Of a stretch of 11,069 bases of DNA, positions 6,159 to 11,069 are shown in pieces; positions within the stretch are counted from its first letter, which is position 1, and the number at the start of each line of letters is the position of its first letter. Under the pieces are notes generated by a model. It searched no databases and had not been told where the DNA came from. It saw only the letters and a program-made list of their open reading frames with translations. The stretch is from an uncultured cyanobacterium. GTDB lineage: Bacteria > Cyanobacteriota > Cyanobacteriia > PCC-6307 > Cyanobiaceae. The stretch spans positions 1 through 11,069 of the forward strand of contig CAIXOZ010000213.1 of the NCBI GenBank assembly GCA_903921295.1. Reading direction: 5' to 3'. Made by a program: the position numbers and the translations under genes.

Positions 6159-6188
6159 AACCCTCAGGACCGCGAACCCTCAGGACCG
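6159..6188. repeat. 14-bp tandem direct repeat
   Basis: AACCCTCAGGACCG occurs at 6159-6172 and again at 6175-6188, a 16-bp period. The CCTCAGG word or close variants recur nearby (about 6030, 6100, 6230), so the spacer may have grown by short duplications, or these may be binding sites. Confidence 0.7.
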
Positions 6189-6194
6189 GATGAC

Positions 6195-6214
6195 CCCTGG
6201 GAGAGATCCCAGGG
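6195..6214 (-). terminator. Hairpin between petG and rsmD, possible terminator of petG
   Basis: CCCTGGGA (6195-6202), loop GAGA, TCCCAGGG (6207-6214): eight perfect base pairs, 57 nt beyond the petG stop. It is symmetric, so it could also end rsmD transcripts from the other side. There is no T-tract on either strand. Confidence 0.45.
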
Positions 6215-6271
6215 AACCGAGAGGCAGACGCCTGAGGATGCTGTGCGGATGTGGTGCAGGCTGAACCCGGC

Positions 6272-6382
6272 TCAGCCGAGGGCGCCACCGCGGCGATACT
6301 GGTTCCAGGCGGCTACGAACAGGCCGACAAGGGTGACCGGAATCAGCCCGAGAACGATGCCGCAGAGGAGGGGTTCGATCAT
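6272..6382 (-). CDS. petG: Cytochrome b6f complex subunit 5 (PetG)
   Basis: 36 aa, one transmembrane helix: MIEPLLCGIVLGLIPVTL, continuing VGLFVAAWNQYRRGGALG. PetG is one of the four small hydrophobic subunits around the b6f complex in the thylakoid membrane and is needed for its stability. The N-terminal MIEPLL, GLIPVTL and the AAWNQYRRG end are conserved across cyanobacteria and chloroplasts, and the length is typical. The frame is open upstream to 6553, but the family begins at this ATG and the extension is Arg-rich noise. It is convergent with rsmD and divergent from cytM; the pairing of petG with the cytochrome cM gene is sensible, as both serve photosynthetic or respiratory electron transport. 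Confidence 0.96.
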   Translation of the reverse strand: MIEPLLCGIVLGLIPVTLVGLFVAAWNQYRRGGALG

Positions 6383-6515
6383 CGGAAGCAGCCGGAGCGT
6401 TGAGCGCGCCACAATTCTTTCATGTTCAGGGCCCGAGCGTGGGTCCATCCGTTGATCTGTGACAGGCGAGCGCTCCAGTGATCGGTCCCCCTTGCCCATC
6501 GCGGCGGCGCCGGCG

Positions 6516-6905
6516 ATGGACGCGGTGACCACAGCCGCGCTGAACGAGACCACGGGCAGGGGCTCCCTTGTCAGAGCGCTGTTGATCGCAGCCGCGATCT
6601 CGTTGCTGGCCCTGCTGCTGCTGTCCCTGCCATCGCTGCGCCTCGATCCCTACACCCGCGCCACCCTGTCGCTCAGGGGCTCGGAAGCCAACGGCGAACG
6701 GCTGTTCCTGATCAACTGCGCCGGTTGCCATGGCATCGACGGCCAGGGCCTGGTCGGCCCGAACCTGCACGGGGTTCGCCACCGCAAGAACGACCGCCGT
6801 CTGATTCAGCAGGTCATCAGCGGAGCCACACCACCGATGCCCCGCTTCCAGCCGGAACCGCAGGCGATGGCGGATCTACTCGTGCATCTGCACGGCCTGA
6901 CGTGA
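6516..6905 (+). CDS. cytM: Cytochrome cM (membrane-anchored c-type cytochrome)
   Basis: 129 aa from ATG 6516. An N-terminal hydrophobic helix (about 20-40) acts as signal or anchor and places a small class I cytochrome domain on the lumenal/periplasmic side. The haem motif is CAGCH (68-72) in GERLFLINCAGCHGIDGQ, and the axial methionine is probably Met108 in TPPMPRF. The flanking DPYTRATLSLRG, GPNLHGV and the LIQQVISGATPPMPRFQPEP block match cytochrome cM, an enigmatic cyanobacterial cytochrome that represses photosynthesis or links to terminal oxidase under stress or dark heterotrophy. A GTG at 6459 would add 19 residues; ATG 6516 gives a more usual anchor. The stop overlaps the next gene by 4 nt (GTGA). 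It is divergent from petG. Confidence 0.85.
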   Translation: MDAVTTAALNETTGRGSLVRALLIAAAISLLALLLLSLPSLRLDPYTRATLSLRGSEANGERLFLINCAGCHGIDGQGLVGPNLHGVRHRKNDRRLIQQVISGATPPMPRFQPEPQAMADLLVHLHGLT

Positions 6906-7693
6906 GCGCTTCAGTGGCAGGACCGCCTCTGGTGGTGGTGCTGGTCGAGCCGGCGGGTCCGCTGAATGTGGGCAGCGTCGCCAGACTCTGCGCCAATTTC
7001 GGCATCCGCGAGCTGCGGCTGGTGGCCCCCCGCTGCAACCCCGACGGCGAGGAAGCGCGACGGATGGCGGTGCATGGCGGGGCGCTGCTGGCGGCCGCAC
7101 GCACCTTCGACACACTCGCCGAAGCCCTGGCCGATTGCCGTCGCGTGCTGGCCACCAGCGGCCGCAGCGAACCCGAGCCGGTGCCGGTGGTGCAGGCGGA
7201 CAGTGGCCTGGCCTGGTTGCTGGCGGCCGGATCGGAAGCCCCGGCGGCCCTGGTGTTCGGCCGCGAGGACCGTGGCCTGAGCAACGACGAGCTGCTGCAG
7301 GCGGGCCGGGTGGTGCGGATCGGTACCGGCACGGACTACCCCTCCTTGAACCTGTCCCATGCGGTGGCGGTTCTGATGCACGAACTGCACGGTCGGCGCC
7401 TGAAGCCTTCCCCGCCGGCGCGACAGCCGGAACCACACCCCGGCGCATCAGCGGCACCGACCTGGCTGGAGCCCGAACAGGATCCGGCACCGCGCGCCGA
7501 TCTTGAGGCCACCCTCAGGGATGCCGAAGCGCTGTTGCTGGACGCTGGGTTCCTTTATCCGCACACCGCCCACGCCCGGATGGCGAAGGTGCGGGGGCTG
7601 CTGCAGCGCGCCCAGGTGAGCAGCGAGGAGGTGGCCCTGCTGCGGGGGATGGTGCGTCAGCTGCGCTGGGCAACACGGCAGCCAGCCCCTTAG
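6902..7693 (+). CDS. TrmH/SpoU-superfamily RNA 2'-O-methyltransferase, TrmJ-like
   Basis: 263 aa, GTG start overlapping the cytM stop by 4 nt. The three SPOUT motifs are clear: motif 1 LNVGSVARLCANFGI (21-35), motif 2 LVFGREDRGLSNDEL (117-131), and motif 3 YPSLNLSHAVAVLMHEL (146-162), which build the knotted SAM site. The early VEPAGPLNVGSVAR order and the C-terminal helical extension (about 198-258, with LLDAGFLYPHTAHARMAKVRGL) are those of TrmJ, which methylates the 2'-OH of nucleotide 32 in the anticodon loop of certain tRNAs. A Pro/Ala-rich linker (about 169-198) separates the domains. Substrate is inferred from overall arrangement; another tRNA or rRNA target is possible. Coupling to cytM looks positional, not functional. 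Confidence 0.87.
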   Translation: MSASVAGPPLVVVLVEPAGPLNVGSVARLCANFGIRELRLVAPRCNPDGEEARRMAVHGGALLAAARTFDTLAEALADCRRVLATSGRSEPEPVPVVQADSGLAWLLAAGSEAPAALVFGREDRGLSNDELLQAGRVVRIGTGTDYPSLNLSHAVAVLMHELHGRRLKPSPPARQPEPHPGASAAPTWLEPEQDPAPRADLEATLRDAEALLLDAGFLYPHTAHARMAKVRGLLQRAQVSSEEVALLRGMVRQLRWATRQPAP

Positions 7694-7722
7694 CTTTCCC
7701 AGCGACTCTCCGGCGTTGCCCC

Positions 7723-8838
7723 GTGCCTCCAGGCCGTCCCCCGCGCAGCCTTCAGCCCACCTGGCGCGGCCCACTGGTTCTGACCCTGCGCCTGCTGGTG
7801 CTCGGCGTCGGTCTGGGGGTGGTCACGGGCACAGCGCTGAAGCTGCTGGCGCCCCAGCTGGCGGGCACCAGCGGCGCGAGAAACCAGGGAGGGAACGTGG
7901 AGGCCGGTCCGGGCGCTCTGAACGCCCTCACGGGCAGCTCCAGCCTGCCCAAGGGGCGGCCCATGGGCCGCTTCGAACCGCGACAGGAACTGAAGGAACT
8001 GAGCCGGCGCTGGGCACAGCTGGCCGCCACCCAGAAGGACCTGCAGGTGAGCGGCTTCCTGTTGGTGCTCGATGACGGCCGTTACGCCCAGCTCCAACCG
8101 GATCGGCCCCTGCCGGCGGCGAGCTCAATCAAGAGTCCGATCCTGCTGGCGGCGATGGAGGAGTTCGACACGGGCCGACTGGCCTGGAACGAGCCGCTGG
8201 CGATGACCCAGGAGGTGATGGGCGGAGGCGCAGGCTGGATGGCGAGCAGGCCGAAGGGAACCCGTTTCCCCCTCTACCTGGCGGCCACGGACATGATCCG
8301 GGTCAGCGACAACACCGCCACCAATCTCCTGATCAAGCGCCTCGGCGGCAGAACCAGCCTCAACGGCCGCTTCGCCCAGCTCGGGCTGACGGCGACGGTG
8401 CTGCGCAACTGGCTCCCGGATCTCGATGGCACCAACACCACCAGCAGCCGCGATCTGGCCCGCACGATCGCCCTGGTGGACACCGGCGAGAAGCTCAGCC
8501 CCCGGGCCCGCGATCTCTTCCGCGAGATCCTCGGCCACTCCCACACCAACACCCTGATCCCGCTGGGGATGCTTCAGGCCTTCGGCAAGGATGCCGCCGA
8601 TCCCGACAGCGAGCTTCAGGCTGAGGGGGTGAGCGTGCTCAACAAGACCGGCGACATCGGCATCTCCTACGCCGATGCGGCCCTGATCGAGCTGCCTGAT
8701 GGCCAGCGGGCCGTGGCCGCCTTCATCGTCAAGGGGCCCTTCAACGACCCCCGCTCCACCGACCTGATCCGGGCGATGGCCGGGGCGATGACCAGGGCGC
8801 TGGTGCCGGCCGCCAACCGTGCCGCCGACCGCCGCTGA
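7723..8838 (+). CDS. Class A beta-lactamase-fold serine hydrolase, membrane-anchored
   Basis: 371 aa, GTG start 29 nt after the methyltransferase. A hydrophobic segment (about 17-37, LVLTLRLLVLGVGLGVV) after basic residues is a signal anchor. A low-complexity linker (about 45-85) leads to the enzyme domain. Active-site motifs are in order: SSIK (Ser134-Lys137), SDN (195-197) and KTG (308-310), so this is a penicillin-recognising serine hydrolase acting in the periplasm. In true class A beta-lactamases the omega loop reads WEPELN, with Glu166 activating water; here it reads WLPDLD (230-235), with Leu at the Glu position and Asp at the Asn170 position. That argues against efficient lactam hydrolysis and for a peptidoglycan or other acyl substrate. 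The next gene begins in its stop codon (TGATG). Family sure, substrate unknown. Confidence 0.88.
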   Translation: MPPGRPPRSLQPTWRGPLVLTLRLLVLGVGLGVVTGTALKLLAPQLAGTSGARNQGGNVEAGPGALNALTGSSSLPKGRPMGRFEPRQELKELSRRWAQLAATQKDLQVSGFLLVLDDGRYAQLQPDRPLPAASSIKSPILLAAMEEFDTGRLAWNEPLAMTQEVMGGGAGWMASRPKGTRFPLYLAATDMIRVSDNTATNLLIKRLGGRTSLNGRFAQLGLTATVLRNWLPDLDGTNTTSSRDLARTIALVDTGEKLSPRARDLFREILGHSHTNTLIPLGMLQAFGKDAADPDSELQAEGVSVLNKTGDIGISYADAALIELPDGQRAVAAFIVKGPFNDPRSTDLIRAMAGAMTRALVPAANRAADRR

Positions 8839-10265
8839 TGCCCGTACCCATCCCCGCCGTCCCCCCCGCCTCGGCGACGGCGCCGGCATCCGTTCCCGCA
8901 CCGGCCCAGGCGCCACCCAGCTGGCTCCGCCTCCAGGAGGTGCGCCCCCTGAGCGGCGGCCTGGATGCGGTGCCGCTGCTCAACGACAACAACCCGGAAC
9001 TGATTCAGGCGCCGGGGGTGCTGTTCTCCAGCTTCCCGGTCGGCAATGGTCGCTCAGCGCGGGTCCACCTCAACCAGAGCGTCAGCGGCCGCTTTGATCT
9101 GTTCAGCCATCACGTCGTCAAGGGACTGGCCGCCCAACCGCAGGCCACCCTCTGGCTGGGGGTGGTGGCCGGCTCCCGCCGGCCGACGCCGGTGACCCTG
9201 CGGTTGCTCGCGGGTTCAACCGCCCTGTCGCAGTCGAGCGATCCGGCCCAGCCTTCGGCCCCCTTCCTGCCCCTGCCGGGCCTGATGCCCCAGAGGGACG
9301 CCATGGTCTTCTCAGGACCCGGCAGCCGTGTGGCGGCCGAGCTGCTGGAGAACGTCAGCACCGCCATCGCCCCGAGCGGCCCCCTGCCCGCCGGTCCCTG
9401 GATCCTCCCGTCGGGATCTCCAACGCTGCTGATGGCGCTGCCGATCCCGGTCCGGCACCTGGTGCCGCCGCTGAACGGTCGCAATCTGCAGCTGCGCTTC
9501 TTCAGTGACGGACCGGTGTCCGTGGCGACGCTGGCCCAGTTCGGTGGCGATCAGCCCCCCGATCCCGCCAGCTGGCAGGCCCTTCTCGCGGGTCCCCTCA
9601 GTCCGAAGGAGCACACCGCCAGTCCGCGCGGTGCCGCCGGCCCCCTGATCTATTCGCGGGTGAGCGGGCTGCAGCGGGGCAGCCTCTGGCGTGCGGTGCT
9701 CAGCGATCCGGGGCAGGCTGATCTGGCGGTGCCGACCGCGCCGATCTCCTGGCCGATCAGCTCCCTGGAGCGGGGGCGGCTGGGCAGCGGCCAGGTTCAG
9801 ACCGCCGAGCTGAGCGCCTTCTACCCCGGCACCGCCTGGGCCGCCCATGGCAACTACGGCGTCGAATACGACCTCACCCTGCCGCTGGTGAACCGCAGCC
9901 AGCGACCGGCCCAACTGATGCTGAGCCTCGATTCCCCCCTCAAGAACGACACCCCGATCGGTGGCCTGCGCTTCCGCAGCAGGCCGGGCCCCCTGGTGAC
10001 CTTCCGGGGCACCGTGATCGTGCAGGGGCTCGACGCTGACGAAGGCACCGATGCCGGTCCTCGCCGCGCGTTTCACCTGCAGCTCCTGCAGGGCGAAGCG
10101 GGCCCGGACCTCGGCCGGGTGAGCCTGGCCCCGGGCGAACGGCGCCGTCTGCGCCTGCGTCTGCTGTATCCCGCCGATGCCACACCGCCCCAGGTGGTGA
10201 CGCTCAGCCCCGTCACGGCACCGCAGCCGATCAACGGAAGCCCCCAGCCGGGGGCGCGGTTGTGA
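8838..10265 (+). CDS. DUF3370 domain-containing protein
   Basis: 475 aa, ATG overlapping the upstream stop by one base, so translation is probably coupled. The region from about 33 (LQEVRPLSGGLDAVPLLNDN, then NPELIQAPGVLFSSFPVG) through RFDLFSHHVVKG (85-96) matches the opening of DUF3370, a cyanobacterial family of about 450 aa with no assigned function. The rest is beta-rich, with YGVEYDLTLPLVNRSQRPAQ, a repeated Ig-like feel and a Pro/Gly-rich end. Family members are generally thought to be exported, but residues 1-30 are Ala/Pro/Val with no positive charges and no hydrophobic core, so no ordinary signal peptide is visible. Pairing with the serine hydrolase suggests an envelope role, which is inference. 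A 36-nt hairpin pair overlaps its stop codon. Confidence 0.82.
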   Translation: MPVPIPAVPPASATAPASVPAPAQAPPSWLRLQEVRPLSGGLDAVPLLNDNNPELIQAPGVLFSSFPVGNGRSARVHLNQSVSGRFDLFSHHVVKGLAAQPQATLWLGVVAGSRRPTPVTLRLLAGSTALSQSSDPAQPSAPFLPLPGLMPQRDAMVFSGPGSRVAAELLENVSTAIAPSGPLPAGPWILPSGSPTLLMALPIPVRHLVPPLNGRNLQLRFFSDGPVSVATLAQFGGDQPPDPASWQALLAGPLSPKEHTASPRGAAGPLIYSRVSGLQRGSLWRAVLSDPGQADLAVPTAPISWPISSLERGRLGSGQVQTAELSAFYPGTAWAAHGNYGVEYDLTLPLVNRSQRPAQLMLSLDSPLKNDTPIGGLRFRSRPGPLVTFRGTVIVQGLDADEGTDAGPRRAFHLQLLQGEAGPDLGRVSLAPGERRRLRLRLLYPADATPPQVVTLSPVTAPQPINGSPQPGARL

Positions 10266-10275
10266 AACAATCCGC
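10240..10275 (+). terminator. Double hairpin over the DUF3370 stop codon
   Basis: GCCCCC/GGGGGC (10240-10255, loop AGCC) is followed immediately by GCGGTTGT (10256-10263), loop GAA, ACAA-T-CCGC (10267-10275), eight pairs with one bulged T. The second stem contains the stop codon. There is no T-tract, so this may attenuate rather than end transcription into chlI. Confidence 0.4.
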
Positions 10276-10331
10276 ACACTGAGGCGTCCCACCAGGGAGC
10301 CGTCAGGTCGTCCGCCCCGCCGCAAGAGCCC

Positions 10332-11069
10332 GTGAGTCAGAACCGGAAACGCCGGGTCTTCCCCTTCACCGCCATCGTCGGCCAGGAGGAAATGAAGCTG
10401 GCCCTGCTGCTGAATGTGATCGATCCGCGCATCGGCGGCGTGATGATCATGGGCGACCGGGGCACGGGCAAAAGCACCACGATCCGGGCCCTCGCCGACC
10501 TGCTGCCGGAGATCGAGGTGGTGGCCGGCGACCCCTATAACAGCTCCCCCAGCGATCCCGACCTGCAGAGCGCCGAGGTGCGCCAGCGGGCCGAGCAGGG
10601 CGAGACCCTGCCCACCGAGCCCCGTCAGGTGCCGATGGTGGACCTGCCCCTGGGGGCCACGGAGGATCGTCTCTGCGGCACGATCGACATCGAGAAGGCC
10701 CTGAGCGAGGGCGTGCGTGCCTTTGAGCCCGGATTGCTGGCCAAGGCCAACCGTGGCCTGCTCTATGTGGATGAGGTGAACCTGCTCGACGACCACCTGG
10801 TCGATGTGCTGCTCGACTCCGCCGCCTCCGGCTGGAACACCGTGGAGCGGGAGGGCGTGAGCGTGCGTCACCCGGCCCGGTTCGTGCTGATCGGCTCCGG
10901 CAACCCGGAGGAGGGCGAACTGCGTCCCCAGCTGCTCGACCGTTTCGGCATGAGCGTGGAAGTGCGCACGGTGCGCGACCCTGAGCTGCGGGTGCAGGTG
11001 GTGGACCAGCGCACCGCCTTCGATGACGATCCCGACGGCTTCAACAACGCCGTCACCGCCACGCAGGAC
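10332..11069 (+). CDS. chlI: Magnesium chelatase subunit ChlI, 5' part (cut by window edge)
   Basis: The first 246 codons of a protein usually near 360 aa; the frame is open to the window end. ChlI is the AAA+ motor of Mg-chelatase, which with ChlD and ChlH inserts Mg into protoporphyrin IX, the first step committed to chlorophyll. Visible are FPFTAIVGQEEMKLALLLNV (10-29), Walker A GDRGTGKST (41-49), the long N-terminal insert with VPMVDLPLGATEDRLCGTID (100-119), Walker B LLYVDEVN (143-150), and sensor/arginine-finger region GSGNPEEGELRPQLLDRFG (188-206). GTG at 10332 is the only start in frame after the DUF3370 stop, giving MSQNRKRRVF. The 66-bp gap has no obvious promoter, so it may be partly co-transcribed with the genes before it. 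Confidence 0.96.
   Translation, partial: MSQNRKRRVFPFTAIVGQEEMKLALLLNVIDPRIGGVMIMGDRGTGKSTTIRALADLLPEIEVVAGDPYNSSPSDPDLQSAEVRQRAEQGETLPTEPRQVPMVDLPLGATEDRLCGTIDIEKALSEGVRAFEPGLLAKANRGLLYVDEVNLLDDHLVDVLLDSAASGWNTVEREGVSVRHPARFVLIGSGNPEEGELRPQLLDRFGMSVEVRTVRDPELRVQVVDQRTAFDDDPDGFNNAVTATQD

Larger units (their letters stand above)
5911..6271. other. Gene-free spacer rich in inverted repeats (possible structured RNA)
   Basis: 361 bp between rsmD and petG, which converge. Open frames exist on both strands but their translations resemble nothing. The stretch holds a chain of potential hairpins: GCTCC-AGG/CCT-GGAGC (6015-6038), AGTG/CACT (6044-6057), CATCGGT/ACCGATG (6058-6084), a branched structure closed by GCTTTGGAG/CTCCAAAGC (6086-6143), and CCCTGGGA/TCCCAGGG (6195-6214). 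A 14-bp tandem repeat lies at 6159-6188. I do not recognise tmRNA, RNase P, SRP or 6S RNA signatures. It could hold an sRNA on either strand, a long 3' UTR, or chance GC-rich pairing. Confidence 0.4.

Noticed and set aside
5911..6271. tmRNA, RNase P RNA, SRP RNA or 6S RNA in the structured spacer
   Set aside because: No tmRNA tag peptide, no SRP tetraloop GGAA-type core, no RNase P conserved core, and the multi-hairpin layout is unlike the 6S rod. None could be supported by eye.
5943..6455. 170-aa plus-strand open frame in the rsmD-petG spacer
   Set aside because: Its translation is Arg/Pro/Ser-rich with no motif, and it runs antisense through petG, which is certain.
9312..10871. 519-aa minus-strand open frame
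   Set aside because: It lies opposite DUF3370 and chlI, crosses their intergenic gap, and shows no family signature. Walker motifs of ChlI are on the plus strand.
1..11069. CRISPR array, insertion sequence, prophage, toxin-antitoxin or defence island
   Set aside because: No regularly spaced repeats, transposase, integrase or small toxin/antitoxin pair was seen on either strand. All confident genes are core or lineage-typical.

Overview
The window reads as ordinary chromosome from a GC-rich unicellular picocyanobacterium, most like the Cyanobium / Synechococcus subcluster 5.2 group. This is inferred from oxygenic-photosynthesis genes (petG of cytochrome b6f, cytochrome cM, chlI of Mg-chelatase), cyanobacterium-specific families (CAAD/CurT-like, DUF3370, GuaB3), the very high GC, frequent GTG starts, and a Yfr1-type small RNA between the IMP dehydrogenase gene and trxA. 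No mobile element, integrase, tRNA, rRNA or CRISPR array is visible.

Layout. Positions 1-451 (minus) carry the N-terminal 150 codons of gyrA. A 75-bp divergent spacer separates it from a DUF39/HcyBio-family protein (527-1681, plus). Next come a CAAD-domain membrane protein (1853-2575) and guaB3 (2641-3804), which ends in a strong 12-bp terminator hairpin. The 477-bp gap before trxA holds the yfr1 RNA (about 3910-3969, core ACTCCTCACAC, 3' terminator with a T-tract) and then a leader with a plausible trxA promoter. trxA (4282-4605) is followed by hisH (4670-5347), which overlaps rsmD (5338-5910) by 10 bp.

A 361-bp stretch without a gene (5911-6271) lies between rsmD and the convergent petG (6272-6382, minus). 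It is packed with perfect inverted repeats, including one that can form a neat three-way junction, and a 14-bp tandem repeat. It is the best candidate here for something undescribed. cytM (6516-6905, plus) diverges from petG and overlaps by 4 nt a TrmH/TrmJ-family RNA methyltransferase (6902-7693). After that come a class-A beta-lactamase-fold serine hydrolase (7723-8838), a DUF3370 protein starting inside its stop codon (8838-10265), and the 5' two thirds of chlI (10332 to the window end).

The genes are mostly housekeeping: DNA supercoiling, purine and histidine synthesis, thiol redox, ribosome and tRNA modification, photosynthetic electron transport, chlorophyll synthesis and envelope functions. 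I see no defence or secondary-metabolite system. Points worth a second look are the Yfr1 orthologue, the structured rsmD-petG spacer, the serine hydrolase lacking the Glu166-type general base, and the DUF39 protein apparently lacking the family's reactive cysteines.
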